NCBI GenBank assembly: GCA_003030745.1
Contig: PYVG01000013.1
Coordinates: 1-33,673 of the forward strand
DNA from: Pseudidiomarina aestuarii
GTDB lineage: Bacteria; Pseudomonadota; Gammaproteobacteria; Enterobacterales; Alteromonadaceae
Reading direction: 5' to 3'
DNA: 33,673 bases
Shown: positions 1 to 10,393 of the stretch, one piece after another
Layout of the letters: each line of letters opens with the position of its first letter
Position numbering within the stretch: the stretch's first letter is position 1
Notes under the pieces: generated by a model
What the model was told of the DNA's origin: nothing
The model's input: the letters and a program-made list of their open reading frames with translations, nothing else
Database searches by the model: none
Translations under genes and position numbers: made by a program

Positions 1-1355
1 CCAATCGTCATCGCTTGCCCTCTGAAGTCGAGTCAACGTTTGAATGGAGTTACCCCAAAACGGTTGAGAATTTCACAACTCAGTTAGAAATCATCGACTC
101 AGTTACTGCAACCAATAAGGATGCTGAACTGAAATACGCGAGCCGTGTTGCAGGTTTGAACAATTACCTTAAAAACCGTCAGGGCATGCTCGATAGTTAT
201 GGTGACGGCGAAATGCTTGAGCGCAAACGAGCCGAACATGCCGCGCTGACCAATTGGGTCATGAGCTCGGAATCCAATCGCGAAGCTTACGCTGATGATC
301 TCGAAGCCATCGAATCGTTGCTCGCGGAGTCACAAGCGCAGAGCCGTGCAGACTACTATTTGAACAACGCAAGTCCACGTCTTCTTGGAGTTGCGCGTGC
401 AGTGTATCGCCTCGCAGAAGAGCAGCAGAAGCCAGATAGTGAGCGTGACCTCGGTTATCAGGAACGGGACCTACCCCGCTTTGAAGCATTCTTACGTGGT
501 ATGGAGCGCAACTTCGATGTTGAAGTGGAAAAAGCACTCGATTTTCATAACCTTAGTGCCTATGCCAACCTTCCCGAAGCAGAACGAAATGCTGATTTTG
601 ATCAGCAAATGGGTATCAGCAACAACATGAGTGACGCGGATATTCGTAATCTCATCGACGGCTGGTATGCCAATACCACACTACTCGATCTTGAAGCTCG
701 GTTAGAACTACTGAAGCAATCACCATCACAAATGGCTGATACCGACGATGCTTTTGTCCGCGCAGCAGTTGGACTCTATGCATTTGATCGGGAACGTGAA
801 GCGGAACGTGAAGAACGTGGTGGTAAAATTCAGCAAGCTTACGCCAGTTACATGCGCGCCAAAATCGCGTACATGAATAGCCAAGGCGAAGCCGTTTATC
901 CAGACGCTAACAGCACATTACGCGTTACTTTTGGAACCGTCGAAGGTCGTGGTCATGGTACCTATGATGGAACGGCTTGGACTGCGTTTACGACGTTGCG
1001 TGGTATCACCGAGAAAGCTACTGGCGAAGGTGAGTTCAATGCACCTGCCAATCAATTAGCTGCTATCGATGCGAAAGATTATGGTGATTACTATGTCGAG
1101 TCGCTTGATTCAGTACCTGTAAACTTCTTGGCAACGCTGGACATTACTGGCGGTAATTCGGGTTCTGCGGTACTCAATGGTAAAGGTGAGTTTGTTGGGT
1201 TAGCTTTTGACGGCACGCTCGACTCGATTATTTCCGATTGGGACTTCAATCTCGATAATACTCGCTCCATCCAAGTCGATTGGCGCTTCATGCTCTGGCA
1301 AATGAAGCGTGTTGATAAAGCGGATAACTTACTCGAGGAACTTGGCGTCGAGTAA
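1..1355 (+). CDS. S46 family dipeptidyl-peptidase (DPP7/DPP11 family), 3' part only
   Basis: C-terminal 450 or so residues of a secreted serine dipeptidyl-peptidase that removes dipeptides from peptide N-termini, normally in the periplasm. The reading frame is open from base 3 (N-R-H-R-L-P-S-E-V-E, a stretch typical of the family) to the stop at 1353-1355, so the start, signal peptide and catalytic His/Asp lie upstream of the window. The nucleophile motif GGNSGSAV is visible, with the catalytic Ser at 1158-1160, followed by the family-typical segment SDWDFN...TRSIQVDWRFMLW. The residue 18 positions after the Ser is Gly (1212-1214). P. gingivalis DPP11 has Arg there, which selects Asp/Glu, so a DPP7-like preference for non-acidic residues is inferred. 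Family assignment is secure; the exact specificity is not. Confidence 0.93.
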   Translation, partial: NRHRLPSEVESTFEWSYPKTVENFTTQLEIIDSVTATNKDAELKYASRVAGLNNYLKNRQGMLDSYGDGEMLERKRAEHAALTNWVMSSESNREAYADDLEAIESLLAESQAQSRADYYLNNASPRLLGVARAVYRLAEEQQKPDSERDLGYQERDLPRFEAFLRGMERNFDVEVEKALDFHNLSAYANLPEAERNADFDQQMGISNNMSDADIRNLIDGWYANTTLLDLEARLELLKQSPSQMADTDDAFVRAAVGLYAFDREREAEREERGGKIQQAYASYMRAKIAYMNSQGEAVYPDANSTLRVTFGTVEGRGHGTYDGTAWTAFTTLRGITEKATGEGEFNAPANQLAAIDAKDYGDYYVESLDSVPVNFLATLDITGGNSGSAVLNGKGEFVGLAFDGTLDSIISDWDFNLDNTRSIQVDWRFMLWQMKRVDKADNLLEELGVE

Positions 1356-1375
1356 CCTCGACGCCTTGCTTTTTT
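1344..1375 (+). terminator. Rho-independent terminator of the S46 peptidase gene
   Basis: Perfect 9-bp stem GGCGTCGAG / CTCGACGCC (1344-1352 and 1357-1365) with loop TAAC, followed by TTGCTTTTTT. The left arm and loop contain the last codons and the TAA stop of the peptidase gene, so the stop codon lies in the hairpin loop. The opposite strand has no T run after the stem, so it is probably one-directional and does not clearly serve the convergent ihfA. Confidence 0.9.
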
Positions 1376-1399
1376 AATTGGGATTAAAACGAGAGAGGA

Positions 1400-1693
1400 T
1401 TATTCAGGTTTAGCGCTACTCACGCGTTGCTTCAACTTTTGTCCTGGCCGAAAAGTCACAACGCGACGCGCAGAAATGGGTATGTCTTCTCCAGTTTTTG
1501 GGTTACGGCCAGGACGCTCGTTCTTGGTCCGTAGCTCAAAATTTCCAAAACCAGACAATTTCACCGGTTCACCATTTTCTAACGAATGCCGAATGGCTTC
1601 AAAAAAATGCTCAACCAATTCTTTTGCATCACGTTTGTTGATACCGTACTTGTCGAACAAACGCTCGGCCATTTCTGCCTTTGTTAGCGCCAT
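1400..1693 (-). CDS. ihfA: Integration host factor subunit alpha
   Basis: 97-residue DNA-bending protein that pairs with IHF-beta to bend DNA sharply in recombination, replication initiation and transcription. The sequence is close to E. coli IhfA throughout: MALTKAEM at the N-terminus, [11 protein letters not shown] in the body, and the PGRNPKTGE arm whose proline intercalates into DNA. An upstream in-frame GTG would add three residues, but the ATG at 1693 gives the family N-terminus and has GGAG eight bases upstream, so it is preferred. It is the last gene of the thrS-to-ihfA operon. The pheT stop lies five bases upstream of the start, inside the ihfA ribosome binding region, which suggests translational coupling. 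Confidence 0.97.
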   Translation of the reverse strand: MALTKAEMAERLFDKYGINKRDAKELVEHFFEAIRHSLENGEPVKLSGFGNFELRTKNERPGRNPKTGEDIPISARRVVTFRPGQKLKQRVSSAKPE

Positions 1694-1698
1694 AATGC

Positions 1699-4086
1699 TC
1701 ACTCCCGTAGGGTTGCCCCAAACTCAGCTGTCAACGTCTCCACCACAGTTTTGATTGTGGTATTGATCTCTTGTTCTTCGAGGGTGCGCTCTGGGTGCTG
1801 TAATGTCAATGACAACGCAAGGCTGCGATGCCCTTCTGCGACCCCAGGGCCCTGATAAACATCAAATAAGTTTAGGCCAACTAAATGATTTACGCCAATA
1901 TTTTCAATGGCGGCAATCACCTCACCTGCGGCAATGGATTGCTTCAATACCACTGCGATATCACGTCGAATCGATGGGAATTTAGAAACACCAACCGCCT
2001 GTGGTAAACGTCGCTCAGTCACCGCCGCCAACTCAAGCTCAAATACGTAGGTACGACCATTCAATCCAAGCTTTTTCTCAAATTGCGGGTGAATAGCACC
2101 AACCCAACCAATTCGTTTTTCCCCGGCAAAAATTGCCGCTGATTGGCCTGGATGTAGTGCTGGGTGATGATCTTCGACAAACCGACACGTGCCTTCAATT
2201 CCTCGGTTCGCCAACAGCGCTTCGACATCACCTTTAATATCATAGAAATCGACAGCACGCTCACCTTCACTCCAATGTTCCGCAGCAGCTTTCCCTGCTC
2301 GAATACCGGCAATCATAGCTTGCTGACGTACACCGTTTTCTGCCTGCTGATCCGGTACAAAGCGAAGACCGGTTTCACAGAATGCTAGTACCGGTTGTTG
2401 ACGCTTTTGGTTATGAGTGACAGCACCAATCAGGCCAGGCCATAAACTCACACGCATTGACGACATATCTAATGAAATTGGGTATGGCAATGTTAGTGCC
2501 GCAATGTCGTCAAACAGCATCGCTTGATGCTTAGGATCAACAAAACTGTAGGTGATCGCTTCTTGATAACCTCGGTCAATCAACAGGCGCTTAACGCTAT
2601 CAGCGCTACTGCGACGCTCTTGGCGCGGAATCATGCGCAACTGCGCCGCTGGTGCGGATGCTTGAATACGGTGATAACCGTAAATTCGCGCAACTTCTTC
2701 AATCAGGTCTTCTTCAATACTGATATCGAACCGGAAGGTTGGAACGGTGACGTCCCAACCAGCATCCGTAGTAACTACCTTGAAGCCAAGTCGCTCAAGA
2801 ATTTCAGTGACTTCCTCGGCAGCGATGGCAATGCCGAGCACTTTCTGCAATCGTGCCGCACGCAAAGTGACTTGTGCTGGCTTGGGCAGCTGGTCTGGAG
2901 CAACAGCTTCGACAATAGGACCCGGCTCACCACCACAAATTTCAATCAATAGTGCAGTTGCTCGCTCCATTGCGTCGCGCTGCAATTCTGGGTCGACACC
3001 GCGCTCATAACGATGCGAGGCATCTGTATGCAAGCCAAAACGACGAGCACGTCCTGCAATAGCATTCGGGCTAAAGAAGGCTGATTCTAGAAAAATATCT
3101 TGTGACGTGTCACTCACGCCGCTGTCTTCACCACCGAAAATTCCTGCCATTGCGAGTGCTTTGCTCTCATCGGCAATCACTAAAACATCGTCTTGAAGGG
3201 TGACTTCTTGGCCGTCTAACAAGGTCAACTTCTCACCTTGTGTTGCCATTCGAACATGAACAGCACCGTCAATTTTTGCCAGATCAAAAGCATGCATCGG
3301 ATGCCCCAGTTCTAACAAAATGTAGTTCGTCACATCAACCACGGCATCAATACTGCGCACACCACTGCGACGCAACCGCTCTTGCAACCACAGCGGCGAT
3401 GGCGCTTGAACATTAATCCCGCGCACGACTCGACCTAAATAGCGTGGACACGCTGCAGGAGCGTCCAAGAATACCGCTCGTTCGTCATCAATGGCTGGCT
3501 TCACCGCTTCAATAGTCGGTTCAGTGACGGGTAATCGATTAAGCACGCCGACTTCACGGGCGATACCGCGAACGCCCAAACAATCGGCACGGTTTGGCGT
3601 TAAATCTACATCTAAGGTGACATCGTCTAAGCCTAAGTACTCGCGATAGTCTTGGCCAAGCGGTGCATCTGCCGGAAGTTCAAGAATACCATCATGGTCG
3701 TCGCTCAAACCCAGTTCTGACGCAGAGCACAGCATGCCATTCGATGGTTGCCCACGTAATTTTGCTTTCTTAATTTTGAAGTCACCCGGTAGCACGGCGC
3801 CGACCGTTGCCACAGCAACTTTGATTCCTGCACGGCAATTGGGCGCGCCACAGACTATCGTTTGCAATTCATCGGTACCAACATTCACTTCGGTTACTTG
3901 CAGCTTATCGGCATCTGGATGCTGCCAACAATTCACCACTTCGCCGACCACCACACCGGTAAAATGCTCTGCAACCGGCTCGATACCGTCAACTTCTAAT
4001 CCTGCCATGCTGAGTTGTTCAGATAACTCTAAGCTCGACAATGTTGGGTTCACCCAGGTCCGTAACCACTGTTCACTGAATTTCAT
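1699..4086 (-). CDS. pheT: Phenylalanyl-tRNA synthetase beta subunit
   Basis: 795-residue beta subunit of the (alpha-beta)2 enzyme that charges tRNA-Phe; full length compared with E. coli. Domains in order: an N-terminal cap, an EMAP/OB-fold tRNA-binding domain (about residues 39-148, with [15 protein letters not shown]), the B3/B4 editing domain (about 210-370, with [18 protein letters not shown]), the B5 domain (about 400-470), a catalytic-like core, and a C-terminal ferredoxin-fold anticodon-binding domain (about 700-795, with [13 protein letters not shown]). It starts 14 bases after the pheS stop. The beta subunit carries editing and tRNA recognition, the alpha subunit catalysis. Regulation is probably that of the operon. 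Confidence 0.98.
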   Translation of the reverse strand: MKFSEQWLRTWVNPTLSSLELSEQLSMAGLEVDGIEPVAEHFTGVVVGEVVNCWQHPDADKLQVTEVNVGTDELQTIVCGAPNCRAGIKVAVATVGAVLPGDFKIKKAKLRGQPSNGMLCSASELGLSDDHDGILELPADAPLGQDYREYLGLDDVTLDVDLTPNRADCLGVRGIAREVGVLNRLPVTEPTIEAVKPAIDDERAVFLDAPAACPRYLGRVVRGINVQAPSPLWLQERLRRSGVRSIDAVVDVTNYILLELGHPMHAFDLAKIDGAVHVRMATQGEKLTLLDGQEVTLQDDVLVIADESKALAMAGIFGGEDSGVSDTSQDIFLESAFFSPNAIAGRARRFGLHTDASHRYERGVDPELQRDAMERATALLIEICGGEPGPIVEAVAPDQLPKPAQVTLRAARLQKVLGIAIAAEEVTEILERLGFKVVTTDAGWDVTVPTFRFDISIEEDLIEEVARIYGYHRIQASAPAAQLRMIPRQERRSSADSVKRLLIDRGYQEAITYSFVDPKHQAMLFDDIAALTLPYPISLDMSSMRVSLWPGLIGAVTHNQKRQQPVLAFCETGLRFVPDQQAENGVRQQAMIAGIRAGKAAAEHWSEGERAVDFYDIKGDVEALLANRGIEGTCRFVEDHHPALHPGQSAAIFAGEKRIGWVGAIHPQFEKKLGLNGRTYVFELELAAVTERRLPQAVGVSKFPSIRRDIAVVLKQSIAAGEVIAAIENIGVNHLVGLNLFDVYQGPGVAEGHRSLALSLTLQHPERTLEEQEINTTIKTVVETLTAEFGATLRE

Positions 4087-4100
4087 TTGCTCACCTGGTC

Positions 4101-5170
<1,070 letters not shown>

Positions 5171-5185
5171 ACAACCTATACCCGC

Positions 5186-5539
5186 TTACAGAGAGCTTTT
5201 TGCTTTCTCTACCAACGCAGCAAAACCATTTTGGTCATGCACAGCGATGTCAGCTAGGATTTTACGATCGATTTCTACAGATGCTTTTTTCAAGCCATTG
5301 ATAAAGCGGCTGTATGACAAACCGTTTTGACGCGCTGCAGCGTTGATACGAACAATCCACAATTGACGGAATTGACGTTTCTTCGCACGGCGGTCGCGGT
5401 ATGCGTACTGACCTGCTTTGATAACAGCTTGCTTCGCAACGCGATAAACGCGACTACGAGCACCATAATAACCTTTCGCCTGCTTCAGGACTTTCTTGTG
5501 ACGCGCGCGCGCTGTCACACCACGTTTTACTCGTGCCAT
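5186..5539 (-). CDS. rplT: 50S ribosomal protein L20
   Basis: 117-residue L20, needed early in 50S subunit assembly. Strongly basic, with the family N-terminus [16 protein letters not shown], the core [15 protein letters not shown] and [14 protein letters not shown] strong GGAGG-type ribosome binding site stands about eight bases before the ATG. It follows rpmI after 17 bases. In E. coli L20 represses translation of rpmI-rplT by binding their mRNA; the conserved order makes the same control likely here, but no pseudoknot was demonstrated. Confidence 0.98.
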   Translation of the reverse strand: MARVKRGVTARARHKKVLKQAKGYYGARSRVYRVAKQAVIKAGQYAYRDRRAKKRQFRQLWIVRINAAARQNGLSYSRFINGLKKASVEIDRKILADIAVHDQNGFAALVEKAKSSL

Positions 5540-5556
5540 TTTTTAAATCTCCTTCC

Positions 5557-5754
5557 TTAAGCGTACGGTAACATACGAGCAACAAGTGGAACGTCTGCTA
5601 CATGTACCATGCTTTTTGCACGGAGATGACGCTTACGCTTTGAGCTCTTCTTAGTCAGGATGTGGCGCAAGTGTGATTGCTTGCATTTAAAGCCGCCTGA
5701 AGCGGTTTTCTTAAAGCGCTTGGATGCGCCTTTATTGGATTTCATTTTCGGCAT
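5557..5754 (-). CDS. rpmI: 50S ribosomal protein L35
   Basis: 65-residue L35, a small highly basic protein of the large subunit. It has the family start [15 protein letters not shown] and the conserved block [20 protein letters not shown] ribosome binding site is about eight bases upstream. The 85-base gap to infC is where L20 binds to repress translation in E. coli; no obvious internal promoter or terminator is visible in that gap here. Confidence 0.98.
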   Translation of the reverse strand: MPKMKSNKGASKRFKKTASGGFKCKQSHLRHILTKKSSKRKRHLRAKSMVHVADVPLVARMLPYA

Positions 5755-5839
5755 GAAAATTACTCCGCATTGTTAATAAAAGTGTAACAGGGTGAGTTTG
5801 GTTATTGGTTACAACAACCGCCCTACTTGCAAACCACAG

Positions 5840-6382
5840 TTACTTCTTAACAGGGGCCAGCACCATAATCATCTGGCGACCCTCAGCACGTCTTGGGAAC
5901 GATTCGACGGTCGAGATTTCCTGTAAATCGTCTTTAATACGATTTAACAAATCAATCCCGAGGTCTTGGTGTGCCATTTCCCGGCCACGGAAACGGATAG
6001 TGACTTTAGTTTTGTCACCTCCCTCCAGAAAGCGAGTCAGGTTGCGTAGTTTTACCTGATAATCGCCTTCATCAGTTCCAGGACGGAATTTAACTTCCTT
6101 CACCTGGATCTGCTTCTGGTTTTTCTTCTGCTCTTTCTGGTTCTTTGCTTTCTCGTAGAGGAACTTGCCATAATCCATCAAACGACAGACAGGTGGTTCA
6201 GCGTTCGGGCTGATCTCCACCAAATCAACACCAGCTTCTTCTGCCAATGTAAGAGCTTCTTGAATACTTACGACACCAATCTGTTCGGCCTCAACGCCAA
6301 TCAAACGTACTTCGTTGACGCGAATTTCTTCATTAATCCGATTTTTGTCACCAGCTTTCTGAGTTCTTTTTCCGCCTTTAAT
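5840..6382 (-). CDS. infC: Translation initiation factor IF-3, AUU start codon
   Basis: 180 residues, the same length as E. coli IF-3, when read from an ATT start at 6382. Translation from that codon gives (M)[20 protein letters not shown], matching the known N-terminus of the family, and GGAGG stands eight bases upstream. The longest reading from a common start codon (TTG at 6304) would lose 26 conserved N-terminal residues and has no ribosome binding site. IF-3 binds the 30S subunit, keeps subunits apart and rejects non-canonical start codons, so the AUU start gives autoregulation: low IF-3 allows more infC translation. Other landmarks are [18 protein letters not shown] and [13 protein letters not shown]. 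The thrS stop lies 19 bases upstream. Confidence 0.97.
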   Translation of the reverse strand: MKGGKRTQKAGDKNRINEEIRVNEVRLIGVEAEQIGVVSIQEALTLAEEAGVDLVEISPNAEPPVCRLMDYGKFLYEKAKNQKEQKKNQKQIQVKEVKFRPGTDEGDYQVKLRNLTRFLEGGDKTKVTIRFRGREMAHQDLGIDLLNRIKDDLQEISTVESFPRRAEGRQMIMVLAPVKK

Positions 6383-6401
6383 GGGTTATTCCTCCAACAA
6401 G

Positions 6402-8318
6402 TTAACTAATCTTGCGTGCACTTACATCGTCTGTGAGTAGCTCAATAAATTCATTTAGCCCTTTCACACCATGGTCTTCACCACGACGAGTACGTACCGC
6501 AACCGCTTGGTTTTCGACTTCTTTGTCGCCGACAACCAATAAATATGGAACACGTTTTAGTGTGTGCTCGCGGATTTTAAAGCCTATTTTCTCATTTCTC
6601 AAGTCAGCTGTTGCTCTAAAGCCCAGTTTTGTCAGTTCTTTCACGATATTTTTGGCGTAATCCGCCTGATTATCGGTAATATTCATGACAACGACTTGGT
6701 TTGGCGCCAGCCACGTTGGGAAATAACCCGCATACTCTTCAATGAGAATACCCATGAAGCGCTCGAGAGACCCTAAAATCGCGCGGTGAATCATCACTGG
6801 CACGTGTCTTTCGTTGTTCTCGCCAACATAGGTCGCACCTAATCGGCCAGGCAACGCAAAATCGAGCTGTACTGTACCACATTGCCATGCCCGACCGATA
6901 CAGTCGTGCAAGGTAAATTCGATTTTAGGGCCGTAAAACGCCCCTTCTCCGGGTAAATACTCAAAATCGATGCCATTATTCTTCAAAGCTTGAGCCAAAG
7001 CGGCCTCAGAGCGGTCCCACGTAGCATCGTCACCCAATCGTTTTTCAGGACGAGTCGACAGTTTCACAACAATGTCGTTAAAACCAAACGTTTTATAGGT
7101 TTCATAGACCATTTTGATACAGCCGCTGACTTCTTCCTGTATTTGATCTTCTGTACAGAAAATATGGGCATCGTCTTGCGTGAAGCCACGGACCCGCATC
7201 AAACCATGCAAAGCACCTGACGGCTCATTTCGATGGCAACAACCGAACTCAGCCATACGCAACGGTAAATCACGGTAGGATTTCAAACCTTGGTTAAAGA
7301 TTTGGACGTGACCCGGGCAGTTCATCGGCTTCACTGCGTATTCGCGGTTTTCTGAAGAAGTGGTAAACATCAATTCAGAAAACTTCTCCCAGTGGCCAGA
7401 ACGTTCCCACAAGACGCGATCCATCATTAATGGACCTTTCACCTCTTGGTAACGGTACTCACGCAGTTTCTGCCGAACATAGCGCTCCAACTCAAGGAAA
7501 ATGGTCCAGCCGTTGTTGTGCCAGAACACCATTCCCGGCGCTTCTTCTTGCCAATGGAACAAGTCTTGGGTTTTACCGATCTTGCGATGGTCACGCTTCT
7601 CAGCTTCTTCCAGACGTTGTAAGTACGCTTTTAACTGTTTCTTGTCAGTCCACGCGGTGCCATAAATGCGTTGCAGCATTTTGTTGTCAGAATCACCGCG
7701 CCAATAGGCACCAGCAACCTTCATAATTTTGAAATGCTGACAAAACCGCATGTTAGGAACATGAGGGCCGCGGCACATATCAATGTATTCTTCATGATGA
7801 TACAGACCAGGGCGATCATCCTGACTGATATCATCATCTAAAATTTCAACTTTGTAGGACTCATGTCGTTGCACGAAAGTTTCGCGCGCTTCCTGCCAGC
7901 TGACCTTCTTCTTCACGACTTCATATTCAGTCTTGGCCAGTTCTTGCATGCGTTGTTCAATGGCATTCAAGTCGTCTTGCGTTAACGATTTGTCGAGATC
8001 AACGTCATAGTAAAAACCGTTATCGATAACCGGGCCAATCGCCATTTTCACATTAGGAAACAGCTGCTTGATGGCGTGTCCTAACAAATGCGCGCAGGAG
8101 TGACGAATAATATGCAGTCCATCGTCGTCTTTCGGCGTAATGATATGAAGTGTTGAGTCACTGGTGATCAGGTCACTTGCATCCGCAAGCTCACCATTAA
8201 TACGCCCAGCAACGGTGGCTTTTGCCAAACCTGGGCCGATATCTTGGGCGACTTCTAAAATGGAGACTGGGTTTTCATATGCGCGTTGACTACCGTCGGG
8301 AAGCGTTACTACAGGCAT
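6402..8318 (-). CDS. thrS: Threonyl-tRNA synthetase
   Basis: 638-residue class II synthetase that charges tRNA-Thr and edits Ser-tRNA-Thr. Domains: TGS (1-61), editing domain with the HSCAH motif (His73, His77) and MCRGPH (Cys and His near 182 and 186), catalytic core with the zinc-ligand Cys in [10 protein letters not shown], motif 2 around [15 protein letters not shown], and an anticodon-binding domain from about residue 535. The frame opens nine codons earlier, but the ATG at 8318 gives the family start [11 protein letters not shown] and has AAGGA seven bases upstream. It is the first gene of the operon. A promoter is proposed at 8405-8433, leaving a leader of about 80 bases, which in E. 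coli holds a tRNA-like operator; that was not recognised here. Confidence 0.98.
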   Translation of the reverse strand: MPVVTLPDGSQRAYENPVSILEVAQDIGPGLAKATVAGRINGELADASDLITSDSTLHIITPKDDDGLHIIRHSCAHLLGHAIKQLFPNVKMAIGPVIDNGFYYDVDLDKSLTQDDLNAIEQRMQELAKTEYEVVKKKVSWQEARETFVQRHESYKVEILDDDISQDDRPGLYHHEEYIDMCRGPHVPNMRFCQHFKIMKVAGAYWRGDSDNKMLQRIYGTAWTDKKQLKAYLQRLEEAEKRDHRKIGKTQDLFHWQEEAPGMVFWHNNGWTIFLELERYVRQKLREYRYQEVKGPLMMDRVLWERSGHWEKFSELMFTTSSENREYAVKPMNCPGHVQIFNQGLKSYRDLPLRMAEFGCCHRNEPSGALHGLMRVRGFTQDDAHIFCTEDQIQEEVSGCIKMVYETYKTFGFNDIVVKLSTRPEKRLGDDATWDRSEAALAQALKNNGIDFEYLPGEGAFYGPKIEFTLHDCIGRAWQCGTVQLDFALPGRLGATYVGENNERHVPVMIHRAILGSLERFMGILIEEYAGYFPTWLAPNQVVVMNITDNQADYAKNIVKELTKLGFRATADLRNEKIGFKIREHTLKRVPYLLVVGDKEVENQAVAVRTRRGEDHGVKGLNEFIELLTDDVSARKIS

Positions 8319-8404
8319 GACTTTATCCTTTAACAGTGGTGGCACCTACCAAGTGTCACTTGTGATTTTTAAAGCGAGTTTGAGTTCTCACGAATTAGCC
8401 CGCA

Positions 8405-8433
8405 ACTATATCGCAGCCGGCGCATTGCTGCAA
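8405..8433 (-). promoter_or_regulatory. Candidate sigma-70 promoter of the thrS operon
   Basis: On the minus strand, TTGCAG (8428-8433) and TATAGT (8405-8410) are separated by exactly 17 bases, a good match to the sigma-70 consensus. Transcription would start near 8398, about 80 bases before the thrS ATG. The -35 hexamer overlaps that of the divergent promoter for the transporter gene at 8462. Confidence 0.65.
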
Positions 8434-8453
8434 TCCGAAATGGCCGCTAGAAT
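8425..8453 (+). promoter_or_regulatory. Candidate promoter of the DMT transporter gene, near-leaderless
   Basis: TTGCTG (8425-8430), a 17-base spacer and TAGAAT (8448-8453). The expected start is at about 8460-8462, that is at or next to the ATG at 8462, and no ribosome binding site is seen before that ATG. The mRNA may therefore be leaderless. Confidence 0.55.
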
Positions 8454-8461
8454 AGCGCGCC

Positions 8462-9367
8462 ATGGAAGCCTATATCGGTCATTTGGCCGCACTCACCGCT
8501 GCACTATTCTGGGCCATCGCCACGCTGCTATACAACCAAGCGGGTAGTTACCTGAACGCGGCACAATTGAACCTGGTCAAAGGTGTAGTCGCGTGTCCGT
8601 TATTATTCATCGCAGCATGGCTAACCGGTCAACTTCTGAGTTTTGATGGTAGCACTGCAGCATGGCTGCTACTGGCTAGCGGGGTGATAGGCATTACCAT
8701 TGGCGATACCCTGTATTTCACTGCCCTGCGCCGCCTCGGCCCCTGGCACACCATGTTACTGGAGTACTTAGCACCGCCCTTTGCGGCACTAATTGCTTGG
8801 TGGTTTTTGAATGAAGGAATGGCCGCTGTCGAAATTATTGCTGCGTTAGTGATTATCGGCGGTATCGTCATAGTGCTCTCTGAACGACAACCCGCCACGG
8901 TTACGAAAGTTCAGTTGAGCCGCTCTGGCCTCGCAGCTGGTGTTGGCGCGGCATTGTGTCAAGCCATCGGCTTAGTCATGGCGTTTCATGCACTGACTGC
9001 TTTCGATATGAATCCATTGAACGCTGCATTACTGCGTATTTTTGCCGGTACCGTGGCATTAACAATGGCTTTATTAGTGCTCAAACCAAGCCTCATTAGT
9101 TCCACTCGTTCGGCATTGCGCCATACGTCCATTCCTTGGTTAATCACGGCAATTGTACTAGGTACATTCATTGCTATTTGGTTGCAACAGACCGCCATTG
9201 CTTCTGTGCACCCAGGCGTGGCGCAAACCTTGTTGGCAACCGCGCCGTTATGGCTGATACCCATTCAATGGTTTCTGCCAGCAGAACGCGGTCGGCGCCG
9301 ACTTTCGTTGCGCGCAATCGCCGGCGCATTACTTGCTGTTTGCGGAATTACACTACTCTTCAATTAG
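8462..9367 (+). CDS. EamA/DMT superfamily transporter
   Basis: 301-residue inner membrane protein made almost wholly of hydrophobic segments, with about ten predicted helices in two repeated EamA halves. The first half runs MEAYIGHLAALTAALFWAIA to the EMAAVEIIAALVIIGG-like helix; the second starts near residue 155 (SGLAAGVGAALCQAIGLVMA). The turn DTLYFTALRRLGPWHTMLLEYLAPPFAALIAW resembles the conserved EamA loop. Members export amino acids, metabolites or toxins; the substrate cannot be read from sequence. Divergent from thrS with back-to-back promoters. Start chosen as the only ATG consistent with the first helix. Confidence 0.88.
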   Translation: MEAYIGHLAALTAALFWAIATLLYNQAGSYLNAAQLNLVKGVVACPLLFIAAWLTGQLLSFDGSTAAWLLLASGVIGITIGDTLYFTALRRLGPWHTMLLEYLAPPFAALIAWWFLNEGMAAVEIIAALVIIGGIVIVLSERQPATVTKVQLSRSGLAAGVGAALCQAIGLVMAFHALTAFDMNPLNAALLRIFAGTVALTMALLVLKPSLISSTRSALRHTSIPWLITAIVLGTFIAIWLQQTAIASVHPGVAQTLLATAPLWLIPIQWFLPAERGRRRLSLRAIAGALLAVCGITLLFN

Positions 9368-9471
9368 TTAACTTTGTTAGCTTGATTACGGCAGGAAAAT
9401 ATCCAGTCCACGTACCATACTCACCAGTGAAAGCTCTCAATAGGAAGGAGTTTAACTGAGGAGTACCTGTC

Positions 9472-9663
9472 ATGAATGCGGAAAAATTACGTGATGCATC
9501 GGTACATTGCCCCATGTGCGGACATGCCGTGCATGTAATGCTTGACCCGAGTCAGGGCGACCAAGACTATCAGGACGAATGTCGCGCCTGTGGGCATGAT
9601 ATTCATCTGCATCTGGAGGTCGATGAACTGCACGATCAACTCCGCCTCCGGGTGGAGGAATAA
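9472..9663 (+). CDS. CPXCG-motif cysteine-rich small zinc-ribbon protein
   Basis: 63-residue protein with two Cys pairs, CPMCG at about residues 14-18 and CRACG at about residues 42-46, the arrangement of the Cys_rich_CPXG family. The two CxxC knuckles should bind one zinc ion; a role in vivo is unknown. The C-terminal third is acidic and rich in Leu, His and Arg. The ATG has GAGGAG about eight bases upstream. It is monocistronic, convergent with ribE, and followed by a large inverted repeat. Confidence 0.85.
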   Translation: MNAEKLRDASVHCPMCGHAVHVMLDPSQGDQDYQDECRACGHDIHLHLEVDELHDQLRLRVEE

Positions 9664-9675
9664 CGAGAGATGGTG

Positions 9676-9747
9676 AATAGTGAACGGTAAATAGTGAATA
9701 GCAACCACCAGACTCGATCTTTGGTTTTCTATTACCTGTTCACTATT
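9676..9747. repeat. Long inverted repeat between convergent genes
   Basis: The arms 9676-9694 and 9729-9747 pair over about 18 bases (shared core AATAGTGAAC / GTTCACTATT, with a one-base slip farther in) and enclose a 34-base loop. The left side also holds tandem copies of TAGTGAA (near 9678 and 9692). It lies in the 90-base gap between the zinc-ribbon gene and ribE. It could act as a two-way terminator or be a member of a dispersed intergenic repeat family; no T run follows either arm. Confidence 0.7.
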
Positions 9748-9753
9748 AACTTT

Positions 9754-10362
9754 TCACTGTCTATTGGCGAGGGTTCGTTCTACCGTGTCGACGATGGTGA
9801 TCGTTTGTTGATCCAGTTCTAGATTTAGGCGTGTACCTACTTCAACGTCAGCTAGGTTGGTTAACCGCAGTGTTTCCGGAATTAGGTGCAGCGAGAAACG
9901 ATTGTCTTTGACCTGACCAATAGTCAGACTAGCGCCGTTGACGCTGATAAAGCCCTTGGCAAAAATGTAGCGATTAAAGTCTTCTGGAAACTCAATCCAC
10001 ATCGCCCAGTTATCATCGCTGATATCGAGTTGTGCAACCGTGCCGACACCGTGTATGTGACCAGACACATGATGCCCGCCTATTTCATCACCGACTTTCA
10101 GTGACCGTTCAAAATTCACTAAACTACCCACGCTCAATTCACCCAGATTGGTTAAGCGCAAGGTTTCGTCAATCACATCGAAATTGACCGTTGTTTCGGT
10201 AAAGTGAACCACCGTGAGACAACAGCCGTTTATGGCTATACTGGCACCGAGCTGAACGTTGACCAGAAACTGAGGCTCAACTTGCAAGCACAACTGGACG
10301 AATTCGCCGCGCCGAGTCAGTTCTTTAACGGTTGCTTGTGTTTGGACAATACCTGTAAACAT
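9754..10362 (-). CDS. ribE: Riboflavin synthase alpha chain
   Basis: 202-residue enzyme that disproportionates two 6,7-dimethyl-8-ribityllumazine molecules into riboflavin and the pyrimidinedione, the last step of riboflavin synthesis. It has two lumazine-binding repeats: MFTGIVQ and INGCCLTV in the first half, HVSGHIHGVGTV and FISVNGASLTI in the second. The frame extends 17 codons upstream, but the ATG at 10362 gives the invariant MFTGIV start. E. coli calls this gene ribC. It stands apart from other rib genes. A TACAAT -10 on the minus strand (10397-10402) would place its promoter inside the start of the divergent lipoprotein gene, 31 bases away. No FMN riboswitch fits in that space. Confidence 0.95.
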   Translation of the reverse strand: MFTGIVQTQATVKELTRRGEFVQLCLQVEPQFLVNVQLGASIAINGCCLTVVHFTETTVNFDVIDETLRLTNLGELSVGSLVNFERSLKVGDEIGGHHVSGHIHGVGTVAQLDISDDNWAMWIEFPEDFNRYIFAKGFISVNGASLTIGQVKDNRFSLHLIPETLRLTNLADVEVGTRLNLELDQQTITIVDTVERTLANRQ

Positions 10363-10393
10363 AAACCCATTCCGTGAACGATGTGAGAGGCCG

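Noticed and set aside
5840..6304. A 154-residue IF-3 from a TTG start at 6304
   Set aside because: It would lack the conserved N-terminal 26 residues and has no ribosome binding site; the ATT start at 6382 explains both.
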